NCBI GenBank assembly: GCA_021029095.1
Contig: JAJOHG010000005.1
Coordinates: 1,240,001 to 1,304,000 of the forward strand
Length of the DNA: 64,000 bases
Origin: Phellopilus nigrolimitatus
Lineage: Eukaryota; Basidiomycota; Agaricomycetes; Hymenochaetales; Hymenochaetaceae
Direction of reading: 5' to 3'
This document shows, one piece after another, positions 32,114 through 44,104 of the stretch. The notes under the pieces were generated by a model that was not told the origin of the DNA, made no database searches, and was given only the letters and a program-made list of their open reading frames with translations. Numbering within the stretch: the first letter of the stretch is position 1; each line of letters starts with the position of its first letter. The position numbers were made by a program, and so were the translations under genes.

Positions 32114-34383
32114 ATGAGCTTGACGATGGGTGTCAGTGAAAAGCCATACTCACCCGACGTCGCTGACGAGCCCATCGCATCCAGCAACTCGATGGACAAG
32201 GCGTCTGTGCGAAGCAATCGCCACAACGCAATCATCGACGAGAAGAGGAGCGAAAACGGCGTGGAGGCGCAGGCGGTGGAGAAAGACAAGGAGGACAATG
32301 CTGACGCTGACTCGGAGACCGTTTATCCGCCGACGTCGCGCCTCGCGCTGCTCACAATCGGCTTGTGTCTCGTTATCTTTGTGGTAAGTAGCTAGAGGTC
32401 TCGGTGTTGAAACTATAATCAATGTGGTTAATGATTCGTGCGGTACTGTAGGTCGCGCTTGACAATACAATAATTGGTAGGTATATATCTCTACATTTGC
32501 TTTCTCTTATAGAAATTTTGACTTTTTGCTCAGCGACTGCAATTCCAACAATTACCTCTGTTTTTGACGTGGGTTTCCCTTCATTCTCTTGAAAATCGTG
32601 TCGTTGATGTAGACCCTTTCCTCAAGTCTTTGGACGATGTCGGCTGGTATGGCAGCAGCTATCTCCTTACGACCACGAGTTTGCAACCAGTAAGCGTCTG
32701 CCTTGTAGTTCACGTCGATGGACCGGTCTAACAAATGACGACAATAGTCGTTTGGGAAAATCTACACGTACTTCGATGTAAAATGGACTTACCTCTCGGC
32801 ACTGGTTCTCTTTGAAAGTCTGCATATTCTTCCCCTTCTATGAGTCGTTCGGCCTGAGACTCGTTTATAGTCGGGTCTATCATCTGTGCTTCGGCAACAA
32901 GTTCTCCTATGCTCATTATAGGCCGAGCAGTCGCTGGTGCCGGTGCTTCCGCGCTATTTTCCGGCGGTATGACGATTATTGGATTCTCCGTTCCTTTGAG
33001 GAAGATGCCGATCTACATTGCCGCGCTTTCGAGTATGTTTGGAATCGCTTCCGTCGTAGGTCCGATTCTCGGGGGCGTGCTGACGGACAAGGTCTCATGG
33101 AGATGGTGTTTCTGGGTGAGTAAATACCAAAAGGTGCATTTCTTTCAACGCTTATATTTCGTCTGAATGCCAGTTAAATCTCCCCTTTGGCGGAGTTGCT
33201 TTTCTCGCAGTATTTTTCTTCTTCAAACCTCCCGTCCGTGACCTTGGGAACCTCTCCTTAAAAGAAAAAGTTTAAAAAATCGACATCCTTGGTGCCTTCT
33301 TTCTCATATGCGCCATCGTATGCCTTCTCCTTGCTCTCCAATGGGGTGGAACAACCCATCCTTGGAATGCGCCTAAGATCTGGGGTCTTTTACTCGGTTT
33401 CGGACTCATCGTCTTCGTCTTCGTCGGTATACAGATATATCGTGGAGACGATGCGACCATTCCGCCACGCGTGTTTATCCGCCAGCGCACCGTGTTCACC
33501 GGTGCGATTTACACATGCCTACTCAGCATGGGGTTATACACGCACATCTACTACCTGCCGTTTTACTTCCAGGCGGTCAAGGACACAACCGCGGAGGGCT
33601 CCGGCATACACTCAATCCCCTACCTCGTCAGCATCACTGTGTCGTCGCTCATTACAGGTGCGCTCAACACGAAGTTTAAATGCAGCTTGACAAACTACTG
33701 AACAAAAATACAAATAGGTGCGATTATCACAAAAATTGGTTTCTACGTCCCTTTTGTATGGTTCGGGGCAGCCATCTTCACAATTGGTGCTGGTATGCTT
33801 TTTACGCTCACTGTCGCGTCGGGTACGGGTCAGTGGATTGGATACCAAATTCTGACGGGCTTTGGGGCGGGTGCGGGTATACAAGTGCCGTTTCTGGCTG
33901 TACAAGCTGTCCTGAGCTCAAAGGACATGCCTATTGGGAGTACGTACTCAGATTTAAAATTGTGTAAAAATGTGTCTGATCTTCGCTTCCCATTTCAATA
34001 GACGCCATTATCATGTTCTTCAATTCTCTCGGTGGCGCCATCTCTATCTCCATCGCACAGAATGTGTTCACGAACACGCTTGTTGAGGCCGTGCCTAGGT
34101 ATACAACAGGCGTCGATCCGGCCCTGATCGTCTCAAGCGGCGCAACGCATATTCGGGAGGTTGTGCCTGCTGACCAGCTTCAGGGCGTTCTCGTCGCGTA
34201 TACATACGCTCTCGATCGAGCGTTCATTTTGCCAATAGCTGTGGCTGCTTCAGCCTTTGTCATTTCCCTTTTTGTGAGTGAGTCTCAATTTTGTAACAAG
34301 CATCTTGACTGCTGACGATAAATGGGCAGATGGAATGGAATACTGTCAAGGGAAAGAAGATCGTGCATGGAGGAGCTGCATAG
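32114..34383 (+). pseudogene. MFS drug:H+ antiporter (DHA2 type), interrupted by one in-frame stop
   Basis: A 14-helix major facilitator of the multidrug/amino-acid exporter family. An acidic cytosolic leader ends at YPPTSRLALLTIGLCLVIFV. The blocks LDNTIIATAIPTI, DDVGWYGSSYLLT, FEIGSIICASATSSPMLIIG and RAVAGAGASALFSGGMTIIG are diagnostic, followed by GPILGGVLTDKVSWRWCFW and NLPFGGVAF. After KEKV the frame meets TAA (33273-33275), where homologues have a hydrophobic residue, and continues KIDILGAFFLICAIVCLLLA. The rest (TIPPRVFIRQRTVF, GFGAGAGIQ, MFFNSLGGAISISIAQN) is open to HGGAA at 34383. About eleven short introns. It is either a young pseudogene, a null allele or a base error, since nothing else is damaged. 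Confidence 0.85.
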
Positions 34384-34604
34384 CCGTCACCAGCCGCTCC
34401 TTCGCATTCATCCATACCCCCTTATATCGCTTTATATCCATTATTCCCGTTCTGAACAAAGCCTACGGTCTAACGACGCAAATTCGGTTAACCCTTTTCT
34501 TTAAAACAGACTCCTGTTGATTGGATAACACTATAGTAACCGTTTACATCTTATCATGTACAAGAGTTCGGTATCATCAGTATAGAGCATTCAATTTTTT
34601 TTTT

Positions 34605-35080
34605 TCAAGCTTGCTCGGCAGCCTCTTCCGCCAAATACGCTTCGTACTGCTTCGGCGTCAGGGATTTCTAAAGCGAAAAGAGAATAGAACACATGCTCAA
34701 CCGCAAATTATTGAATGTAAACGAAAGGCATGTTCTCCATACCTGTGAGAAGGCGTGCATCTGAGCGATCTCGTCTTTCAGAAGTTCATTGACTAGTTAC
34801 AACACAAAATCAATAATTTTATGTATTTGCGATTTTGGTACTCACTCATTCTATGTCGAGCAAGAGAGGTCTTTCCCTCGAAGTCCTTCAGAAGTTCCCC
34901 AAATTAGTGTCAGCCAGCAATTGATTGGAGGAGACGTAAAGGAACGGTTTATCATACCTCGCTGGCTACGAAAACGAAGTAGTTCTCTCCGCATCCGTTC
35001 GATTGATCTTCAATCTCCAGATGCGTGATGCGAATGGCGTTTCGCAGTGTTCTCTCGATGCTATCGACGGTGACAGGCAT
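34605..35080 (-). CDS. BOL2: BolA-like protein, BOL2/Fra2 type
   Basis: A partner of cytosolic monothiol glutaredoxins that binds a shared [2Fe-2S] cluster and takes part in iron signalling. Four tiny exons encode it, none longer than about 125 bp. They read MPVTVDSIERTLRNAIRITH with LEIEDQSNGCGENYFVFVAS; then DFEGKTSLARHRM; then INELLKDEIAQMHAFSQ; then KSLTPKQYEAYLAEEAAEQA and a TGA at 34605-34607. The Cys in NGCGENY and the invariant His in ARHRMI are the expected cluster ligands. Length (about 90 residues) and lack of a presequence point to the cytosolic BolA2 rather than the mitochondrial BolA1 or BolA3. Convergent with the MFS gene. Confidence 0.9.
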
Positions 35081-35925
35081 CGCTGATGTAGGTGGGATAG
35101 GAACGAGCGTACGATGGTAAGGAATAATACTAATAGGTTTGTAGCGGCGGTCCGACGATCACTATTGATTGGTCACCAGAAGGATAGTGGGTCAACAACT
35201 TGAAACACGCATTCGTCTCTTTTTCGGCGTGTTTCCAAACATAGCCATTTTCCTGAAGGTATTCAGATGCAGTTTCCTTAAGGTGACGTAAGCAATCGTT
35301 TGATTTCGCTGGTTGTGTTTGCCCTTTGAGATACTATTTTCTCATATTTGAATTTACTGCACTTGTCATCTGAGGGACGCCTATTCTCCACAAACGACCT
35401 GATTGGCGCCTGGTTGGGCTGTAATACACATAGAACGGCTACCTACGCGAGGGTTCAAGAATTTGGCTGGTCTGACCACCTGTTGACTCAGGGCTAGCGT
35501 GCCAGCCGTGTACATACAGATTTGTACGAAAATGGTCTTGTCGTTTCCTCGCACATCACGGACAGAACTTATTTCAAACCTTCGCCCAGGCGTGTTACTG
35601 AACAATACGACGATGACCAGCATGCACGTAGCTAAGACATCTGTCTCACGGTCGTTAGATCGGAAAATGGAATGGGCACAGGACCTAGTATGCAAAGCTT
35701 CTCATATCCTGAAAATTTTAATCTTTTGTTATGACGAAAGCGTTTCCTGTTCTGCACGACTCAAAATTCGGAAGCGACCTTGTCGAGGGCAATGTTTATT
35801 GGATGAATTAGTCCGACTTGAGGTCGGTCATATTAAAGAGAAAGAAAGTCGGGTCCGTATAGACCAGGGTCATTCTTCTCTGCTGCCTAGGATTTTGCAG
35901 ATTGTCAAGTCAAATATACGCACGT
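35081..35925. other. Intergenic, no supported gene
   Basis: Lies between the BOL2 start and the 3' end of the first F-box-like gene. It includes the BOL2 promoter. No coding pattern was found in either direction. Confidence 0.45.
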
Positions 35926-37533
35926 CTAATCTTCTCTGTCCTCTTCGAGTCCGCACACCCCTTCCTCATTCTGATCCTGGCCCTCACCCTCATCCTCATC
36001 CTCACCCTCACCCTCACCTTCACTGTCAGACTCCGAATCATCGAAAAGGGCACCAGATCTCATGTACCTCCTGCTAGAGAGGAGTTGCTCGAGTTCTGGT
36101 TTGATGCGCTTCCAAACTGAAAAAAAAATAGTCAGAGGAGTGACAACGGGCACAACAGTGGCGTACTTCTGTCGGTGAGGTCCTTGGGTTCTTCCGTTAA
36201 TTGGTGCCATCTGTAGTAATCCCAGACTTCGCAGTCATGGATGCTGAAATCGGCATCGTTGTAACCGAGATCTCTGAGCTTCGCATAAATACTGCGCATG
36301 GCGCATGGTATGTGGAGAATGGAGATGAGAAGTATAAGAGGAAAACGAAAAGTAGTGTCACCCACTCGATACGCCGTCTCCTTGCGGTAGCGTTCTTCTC
36401 GTCTTCTTTCCTTTTACTTTCGTCTTTTATCCACGCGTCGACCAGTCTTGCATGCTTTCCTTGCTGTTACGTTTCATTTCAATGCGTTAAAGTAGAAAAT
36501 TACTCACATCGCCAATTTTGTTGACGTACTCTGTCTTTGCCTTCACAAACTCCGTCTTTTCTTGGCCATGTAGCTCAACGAATATGTCCAGGACTTCCTC
36601 AAACTTTTCGCCCATATACGTGCAGAATCCTCCGTCGATTGTATCCTGAATGTCCTCCTCAGAGCTTCCGAGCACATCTAAGGAGAAAGCGCTCGCACTT
36701 AATTCGCACTTGAATTAGCGAAATATACGTACAATATCCGCCGTAGTAAGGCGATAGCCTGTATATTGTCTGGTCTCTCCACAGTTCACCTCCATAGCGT
36801 GAAGCAATGTTCACGCCCTTATGGGTATTTGCGTAGAAGCACTGTTTGCAGAGCCTCAGCCGAAAAGCGAAGTAAACATTCTTCGCCAAAGGTGCGTCGC
36901 AGAGCTATTGCATCATGTAAGCGTATCATGAAGTGGACAAATGCACGACAAGCACGCACGAAGCACCCTTTCCCGTAAAGCAGGTCGGCGTACTGTGGTT
37001 CGCTTAAGTCGTCAGGACATTCGGGAAGAGCCACATTATTCCTTGCAGCTCGCCAGATAGGCTTCGACCGGTTGGTCATGAGGAGGCTTCGCCATGACTG
37101 TGTAGTCCGAGTGAGATTGAGAAGGTCGCCCGGAGTTAAGTAGCAGGCGACCTGAAACGGCGTGAATCTCAAATAGCAGACTTTACAGATTCGTTCTGTC
37201 GCTTACCTCGTAGAATACATCAACGGGCATTTGCATGAGCAGAACAAGACGGCCGACTTTTGCGTTCTTCCTTTGTCCTCGTGGAGCAGTGTTCTTTGTC
37301 GACGATCCGCGGGGCTTTCCAGAGTTTCTGTTCTTACTTCCTGCTAATGCGATTCCTTCAGAGACACATCGTAATCGGATTCGAAGTGAGTACCTTACCC
37401 GCAGCGCCATGGTCCTCGCTATTGCATTCGACACCTTGTCTCGCGCGCTTTTTCGAAGCTGGGTTTACTTACCAATAGAATTAGCAGCATAACGAGTAGA
37501 ACGTTCTTCTTTTGTTGGCTTACTCTTATCCAT
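35926..37533 (-). CDS. F-box-like protein, copy A of a tandem pair
   Basis: Starts MDKSKPTKEERSTRY, then a basic linker (SKNRNSGKPRGSS). The F-box begins RLVLLMQMPVDVFYE and after an intron continues VACYLTPGDLLNLTRTTQSW with RSLLM. It is followed by SKPIWRAARNNVALPECPDD and LSEPQYADLLYGKGC, a CxxC pair in FRLRLCKQCFYAN (zinc-ribbon-like), and charged helices (YMGEKFEEVLDIFVELHGQE). Near the end is WKRIKPELEQLLSSRR, then a strongly acidic tail of Asp/Glu/Gly repeats to the stop at 35926. This layout (F-box, DLSEP, CxxC) recurs in many agaricomycete F-box proteins, presumed SCF adaptors of unknown target. About eight exons, all in phase as read. Confidence 0.78.
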
Positions 37534-37797
37534 AACGAACGTAGGTCAAAGGAGTTGACAGGCGACCGGAGCTGCGATTTTTGCGAAGGGAAGCTACGTT
37601 TACATTTGTTGACGTGTTCCGACGCGGCGCGACACGGGCAACTACTAACTAGTCGGCGTGCCACGTTAAATTTTACGTAAACTTTCTCGAGAGGTTGAAA
37701 GAGAAGTTGTTACTTTTATGAAGTCAAATAGGCTTAACTATGTATCGGCCGTCTTCAATTTCGATGTCTGCCTGAGTTCGGGACCTATCAATAGCAA

Positions 37798-39281
37798 TCA
37801 ACTGGGATTGGCTCTGAAATATCTCCGAGTCCTGATTTGTTCTTCAAGCTGTGGCTTAATACGCTTCCAAACTGCAGATGTGAAGGAAAAATCAATGTCA
37901 GAACGTGTTAATCATAAAGTTAAAATACAGGTTTACTTTTGTCCGTGAGTTCCTTGGGTTCTTCCGTCAGATGGTGCCACGTATAGTGGTCGTCGGGGCC
38001 ATAATCGTAAAGTCCGAAATCTTCGTCATTATATCCCAGCTCTTTCAGCTTCGTGAAGATACTGAAAACGCTAAGTTCATGAAGAGCACGCATAGTTATG
38101 CTTGTACGTACCTTTCGCGACGCCTATCAGAAATCGCTTGCTTTTCATTCTCCTTCCTTTTATCATTGTCTTTGAACCATTGCTCGACCTGTAGCGCGTG
38201 CTGAATATTGTTGTCAGCAACTGAAAATAAAGCAATAGACGATGGAAAATTAGCGCACGTCCATAACTTTGGTAGTATATTCCATTCTTCTCTTCACGTA
38301 GTCGGTTCTTTCTTGGCCTTTCAAACGGACATACTTATGCAAGACCTTGCTGAACACTTCTCGGTCATACCGCTGTTCGCCATAATCAAGCCTCCAAGAG
38401 TCATCCTCAATATCGCTCTCAAACCGAGCTAGAGTACAGTAAGTAAAGTCCTGTTACGATTACTGTGAATATCAGTTTGGACATACCGTCGGCAAGCTCA
38501 TATGGAGCTAGTCTGTAGACCACTTTGTCTTTGCGCACATGCTCCCCATAGTCAGATGCAATTTGGTAACCCAGGCCGCAGTCTGCGTAATAGCAATTCT
38601 TGCATAGTCGCAGTCTGAAAGGCATGTAAAGATTTTTAGCCAGGGGCGCATTGCAGTTCTGGAAAAGAATATTGGATATCAGAGAACTTGATATCAGATA
38701 GTTTAAGTACGTACGTAGCAGCCTTTTCCGTAGATCAGGTCAGCGTACTCTGGCTCACTCAAATCGCCAGGGCACTCTGGCAAGCTGACATTCTCGCCTG
38801 CGGCTTTCCACGCGGATTTCGATGATTTGGTCATCAGAATGTTTCGCCAAAATTTCGTCGAGCGGGCAAGGTTGAGTAGATCAGCCGGTGTCAAAGCTTC
38901 CGCAATCTTACGGGGAAGAATTATTAGCAAGTCTTGGTGTTTGACCGAAATGACATGGCTCACCAGTTAGATAACGTCGAAGGGCAGATCATTGGGCAGC
39001 GTGAGGTGCTTGATTTTCGGTGCTTTCTTACTGGCCCCTCGCGCTGCAGGAGCTTTTCTCGATGACGCACTGGGGTTTCTAGGCTTCGCGAGCTTGGTCG
39101 TGTCTTCACGTGTCGTCAGCAGTATTCAGCAATGTAGTCCGAGAGGAGACTCACCTGAAGAGCCCTGGTTCTCCTTGTTACCCTGCTCTGTGCTTTTTCG
39201 TGCACGCTTCCTTGGTGTAGGCTTACTCGCATCATCTTGGTTTTCATTAGCTGTTGCACCTGATACGCTGCCTTCTCCCAT
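37798..39281 (-). pseudogene. F-box-like protein, copy B of the tandem pair, with a stop in the F-box
   Basis: Paralogue of the gene to its left, in the same orientation, 264 bp away. Leader MGEGSVSGATANENQDDAS, basic linker (RKAPAARGASKKAPK), then LTLPNDLPFDVI followed by TAA (38967-38969) and CTG just before a GTGAGC donor. Copy A has VFYE where this copy has VI-stop-L. The next exon resumes IAEALTPADLLNLARSTKFW and continues SLPECPGDLSEPEYADLIYG, FRLRLCKNCYYADCG and finally WKRIKPQLEEQIRTRRYFRA, with no other break seen. An alternative GT at GTTATC would skip the stop in frame but delete four F-box residues. So it is probably a recent pseudogene, or spliced unusually. Confidence 0.72.
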
Positions 39282-39468
39282 GATGGATAGAACTGAGCGG
39301 AACGAGGATGTCGCTCGAGAAGGCTCGGCTAACTGCTCTATATAAGGTACATTGTTGGTACTTGTTGACGCGTAGACGCGAGTGTGGCAACTCGGACGCG
39401 TCCTTCTTAAGACCTGCCACGACTGACGTCCATAACACAACCTCCGACAAGCCCATTAATCGACAAAA

Positions 39469-40531
39469 ATGCCTGGAAAGGTCAAAGAAAATGCTGATAA
39501 AACGCCCGTGCTGAAAGGCCAAGAAGGTACGTTTACTACTTGCGTTTTCGATGTGCGTTGCTCATCGACGCGACGCGTTTACAGCCGAGGACGCGATCCT
39601 CAAGTATCTCAAGAAGGTGAGTTCTATCAACAAGTCCTCAAGTGCCCTTTCTAAACCACTCAAAGATGAACAGGCCGTTCGGCGCAGTCGATGTATGCGC
39701 GAATTTGAAGGGAGCTGTACCGAAGACTGCGACGCAGAAGATCCTCTTGTCCCTAGCTGAGAAGGGTGAAATCACACAAAAGCCATATGGTATGTTTCCA
39801 TTCTTAAGTACTCTGTACGTCATGATATATGCTCAATCTGCGAAGGAAAAACGACGTTCTTCGTCGCAAAGCAGTCGGACCTTGAAGATATGCCTGCCGA
39901 TAAATTGGCTGCACTCGAAGCCGAAAATAAATCAATAGAGGAGGAAAACAAGCTTATCGGTGAGGAGATAAAGAAGGCTACAGCGGGTGCGCGCAGAGAA
40001 CATTTTGTACGGTTTCGACGCTGATAATTTCGAGCAGAGCTAGCTAAGCTAAAGAGCACGCCCACTGATGAAGAGCTCTATCAACAAATCAGAGAAGCGA
40101 AGGCTGCTGTGAGTGTAAACCATCACCATTACTGAAGAAGGAGATATATGACCGAAATATTGTCTGACAGGTAGAAAAAAGTCTGGACTACTTGACTCCC
40201 CTCAGAGCTGGGACATCGCTAGTTTCGCCGGAGGAAATCGCCCAACTCGATAAAGATTGGATGAAATGGAGGGCCGAGTGGATATCTAGACGCAAGATAT
40301 ACACGAAGTACGTCCAGACTATAGACATGATGAGATGCCAGAATTACAAATCGTATACTGACTACAAAATGGCTGGCAAATTACCCCAGCCTCTGGCATT
40401 TAGTTTCGGACAGCCTTTCTCCTCAAGACGCCAATGACCTCGCTGAAGACCTCGGAATCGAATGCGATACGACCGAACATGGTAATATTGAGCGTGGACC
40501 ACTCTGTACTGCACCGCTGAAGAAAAGGTGA
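39469..40531 (+). CDS. HOP2: HOP2 homologous-pairing protein (PSMC3IP/TBPIP family)
   Basis: With Mnd1, Hop2 stimulates Dmc1/Rad51 strand invasion in meiosis. Small exons read MPGKVKENADKTPVLKGQE, AEDAILKYLKK, then MNRPFGAVDVCANLKGAVPK with TATQKILLSLAEKGEITQKP (winged-helix DNA-binding domain). KTTFFVAKQSDLEDM and a Glu/Lys-rich coiled coil (ENKSIEEENKLIGEEIKKAT) follow. The C-terminal part is LTPLRAGTSLVSPEEIAQLD, WRAEWISRRKIYTN and, after an intron, LWHLVSDSLSPQDANDLAED with LGIECD, which is the conserved end of the family. The stop is at 40529-40531. Start at the first ATG, 187 bp from the start of the divergent F-box copy B. Confidence 0.92.
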
Positions 40532-40750
40532 TGGAAAACGATCTGCGTTATCACCTGACTGCCTTTGCACCGTGCTTTCATCCTTTTCTAAAACTTATCT
40601 CTGTATCAAATTCCGACACTTCAATAGTGTCTTCTGTAATGCTGTACTATTCGCACTGCTGAACGAAATAATGTTGTATTTTTGGTATTAACTAGTTAAG
40701 ATGAGATATGCATTACCAGTACTTTGGCACGTATTCATCATCATCATTGC

Positions 40751-42235
40751 TTACTCTTCCGCTCCCTTTTCACTGAGTCTCGCAACCGGGTCCAGGCCTA
40801 AATTATACAAAGAATTGGAGTTTTCGAATAGTGCACGACGGACGATGCCGACAGCCTGCTGCTCCGTAATCTCTTCATGTCGAACACTCTCGGCAAGGAC
40901 CTAAAATTCTCAAATAGACCTGAATATTTCGTGATAGAGTGCACCAGTAGGGCTCACCTCGTATAGAACTTCTCTAGCTTGAAGTGTTCCAAGATAGTAA
41001 GTCTCGGGCCACCAATGACCATCAGCTGATGTACACAAGGACAATCGTGAGTTAACGCAGAGCTCGAAGCATCCTAGGATAGTGCCTACTTGACCAGAGC
41101 ATCTTGTTCGTCGGACATAGCTCTAGGACTTGCCTCACGACGTTCCGCTGGCCCTCCTTGCTTACGAAAGGGAAGACCTCTCCAAAGTCAAGATAGACAT
41201 TGCGGTACACAGACGCGAGATAACCGGCCTCACGTGTGAAGGGGTAAGATGCATGCAAGAGGACGACGGGCGTGTCGGGGAACGCTGAGACGAGCGGCTG
41301 GAGGTGCGCGGGCGAGGAGCGAGCGAGGGCTATGTCCGAGTCGCCCAGCCCAGTGTGGAACTGCACTAAGGATGCACATACGCACACGTCCAAAAGAAAG
41401 CGCAAGCCGCGAATAAAACTATATGCGTACCAGGTTTTTGATACTTTCCTGCGATCACCATTGTGATTCTTACCAGGTAGTCATTGAAGTGCTTATCGGC
41501 GAGCCTGAGCTTCCCGGACTGCCCATAACGCGTCATTGCAAGCATGAGAGCTTCTTCGATGTCTTCTAGCGGTGCGCTCGAAGGAAAAATATCAAGACCC
41601 GTACGGTAGCAAGCAATCGATTTAAAGCCCGCGACGAATGGGTCTTGAGCAGCCTCTGTCAGCGCGTTATCAAATGCCGTTGAGAACACCGACAAGAGCG
41701 ATGACGCGGTGTTGATTGAAACAGGCATATGATTTTGAATATGCTCCTTCAATATATTCTAGCTTGCAAGTCAATAAAATGGCTATATATTAAATATGTA
41801 GGTCTGACACACCTGCGCAACAATTTCAATCCTAACTATTTGTTTGGACGGACTAGACGAAAATTGATCATGCCATTTTACGTCCTCGCACAGTCCCTCG
41901 CTATCCAATCCGTCGTCTAACAGAAAACACTGTATGCTTGTTGACTGCAAGCACAGCTTGCACAGCTCCATATAATCCAGCGAAGACCGTGTCTCCTTCA
42001 CAGACTCCCAATCATTGGCGCAGCCAAGAAGCGTAGAAAGCTGTCTCGTAGCGCGAAAGCAGGCCAGAGTGCGGATAGCATCATTTGTCAGTGCCGGTCC
42101 CTGTGCCTCCGATATCAAGCCCTCAAAAGCAAAGTCATCCTTGTGTGAAGCTGAAAGCAGAGGATGCGTATGATTGTCAATAGCTGGAAATGTGAAGGCC
42201 GCCCTATAAAGTTCCTGATAATCGCCTGAAGTCAT
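40751..42235 (-). CDS. Amidohydrolase-2 family protein (FluG N-terminal-like)
   Basis: A TIM-barrel metal hydrolase. MTSGDYQELYRAAFTFPAID leads into NHTHPLL, the HxH metal motif of the family, about residue 22. Next come EGLISEAQGPAL, RTLACFRATRQL, KSIACYRTGLDIFPSS, then after introns QFHTGLGDSDIALARSSPAH (His ligand in FHTG), TPVVLLHASYPFTREAGYLA (His in LLHASYP) and NVYLDFGEVFPFVSKEG. KMLWSSADGHWWPETYYLG and VLAESVRHEEITEQQAVGIV end it, with a stop at 40751. These blocks resemble the amidohydrolase half of fungal FluG, without the glutamine-synthetase half. Substrate not known. It is divergent from eRF1 (282 bp) and convergent with HOP2. Confidence 0.85.
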
Positions 42236-42517
42236 AGTTATATCCAGAGAACCCTTAAGTATATGTAAATCCTGGGAATTATTATTGGATTGAAGACAGA
42301 CAAGTCGAGTTACTGGCCGGCCCTAAAGTCGAAGTTTTGTGCACGAGATCGCCACAAACCCACACTGATCTCCTCTGGTGCACCTTCTCTCTTACTTTCT
42401 CGTTTTACTTTCCTCGCAGCTGGGGGACGTCCCCTTGTTGACTGCTGAATTCTTGATTCTGCCTAAGAGATCAACATTACAAATTTTACGCGCATATAAC
42501 AAGGAAAGTCTGTCACG

Positions 42518-44104
42518 ATGTCGATGCCAGATGCAGCAGACCAGAACATTCAGATGTGGAAGATGAAGAAGCTCATCAAGAGCTTGGACTCGGCGAGAGG
42601 GTGCGAAGGCTTACGATCGCTGTGATGTGAGACTTTTATTGACTGTGAGCAGAGCTGGAACATCCATGATCAGCTTGATCCTGCCGCCCAAGGTACGTTT
42701 TCGTTACAATCTTCACTTTTCTTGACAATTTTTGCTCACTGTCCTTGAAGGATCAAATTTCACGGGCATCAGCCATGTTGACACAGGAATATGGTACAGC
42801 GTCAAACATAAAGTCCCGAGTCAACAGGCAGTCCGTCTTGGCTGCCATTACGAGTACACAACAACGCCTCAAGCTTTATAACCGTGTCCCACCTAACGGA
42901 CTGGTACTCTTTGTCGGCACGATCTTAACGGATGAAGGCAAGGAAAAGAAGGTGTCTTTTGATTTTGAGCCTCACAAGCCCATCAATACGTGAGTAACCA
43001 CCTAAGAATCGCGAGCATATTTATTGAACGAGCTGTACTAGTTCGCTTTACCTCTGCGACAACAAATTCCACACAGAGGCTCTGTCTGAGCTGCTCGAAT
43101 CAGATCAGCGCTTTGGATTTATTGTCATGGACGGTAATGGCTCCCTTTTCGGTACCTTGGCAGGCAACACACGCGACATCATCCACAAATTCACCGTCGA
43201 TCTTCCCAAAAAGCACGGTCGTGGTGGTCAATCCGCGCTGCGTTTCTCGCGACTTCGCGACGAAAAGCGACACAACTACGTACGCAAGGTTTCCGAATTG
43301 GCTGTTCAGCACTTTATCACCAGCGACAAGGTCAATGTGACTGGTCTCGTGCTTGCTGGTAGCGCCGACTTCAAGACTGAATTAAGTCAAAGTGACATGC
43401 TCGACCAGCGACTGGCTGCTAAAATCATCAAGGTTGTTGATGTTAGTTACGGTGGCGAGAATGGTTTTAACCAGGTGCGTCTTGCCTTATGAACGCATGC
43501 AAGCTGGAGAGACTTATCAATTTTACAGGCGATCGAGCTGGCGGCCGAATCGCTTGCCAACGTTAAATTCGTACAAGAGAAGAAGCTGATTCAGAAGTAC
43601 TTCGACGAGATTAGCCAGGACACTGGCAAATACTGCTTTGGTGTTGATGACACTCTCAAGGGTCTCGGGCTTGGTTCCATTGAAACTTTGATTGTCTGGG
43701 AAAATTTGGATATCACACGCTACGTTCTTCGTAATGCTGCTGGCGGTAAGTGGTTCTTTGGGGCGATCGAGTTTCTTTTGGCTTAATAGGGTTTAGAGGA
43801 GATTATTGTCCACGCCAGCAAGGGACAGGAAAAAGACCGCGATAAGTTCATAGATAAGTCTACTGGACTTGAAATGGAGCAAGCGCAGGAGCCGCAGCCA
43901 CTTTTGGAATGGTTCGCGGACAAGTACAAGGATTTTGGTGCGAACCTGGAATTCGTCACGGACCGCTCACAAGAGGGCGCACAGTTCGTGAAGGGCTTTG
44001 GTGGCATCGGGGGCCTTTTGCGGTACAAGGTCGATTTCACGAACATTGCGGCGTTCGAGGAAGAAGATGAGGACGAGTTCTGCTCGAGCGATGATGATAT
44101 CTGA
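42518..44104 (+). CDS. SUP45: Eukaryotic release factor 1 (eRF1)
   Basis: Recognises all three stop codons in the ribosomal A site and triggers peptide release, with eRF3. The codon-recognition elements NIKS ([11 protein letters not shown]) and YxCxxxF (YLCDNKF) are intact, and the catalytic GGQ is in [15 protein letters not shown]. Domain 3 reads [52 protein letters not shown] and ends in the usual acidic tail ([16 protein letters not shown]). About five introns; the first separates [13 protein letters not shown] from [20 protein letters not shown] and YxCxxxF match organisms with the standard genetic code. About 437 residues, normal for the family. Confidence 0.97.

Noticed and set aside
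35980..36020. CTCATC/CTCACC short tandem repeat, considered as a microsatellite or regulatory array
   Set aside because: It codes the Asp/Glu/Gly acidic tail of F-box copy A in frame, so it is coding low complexity.
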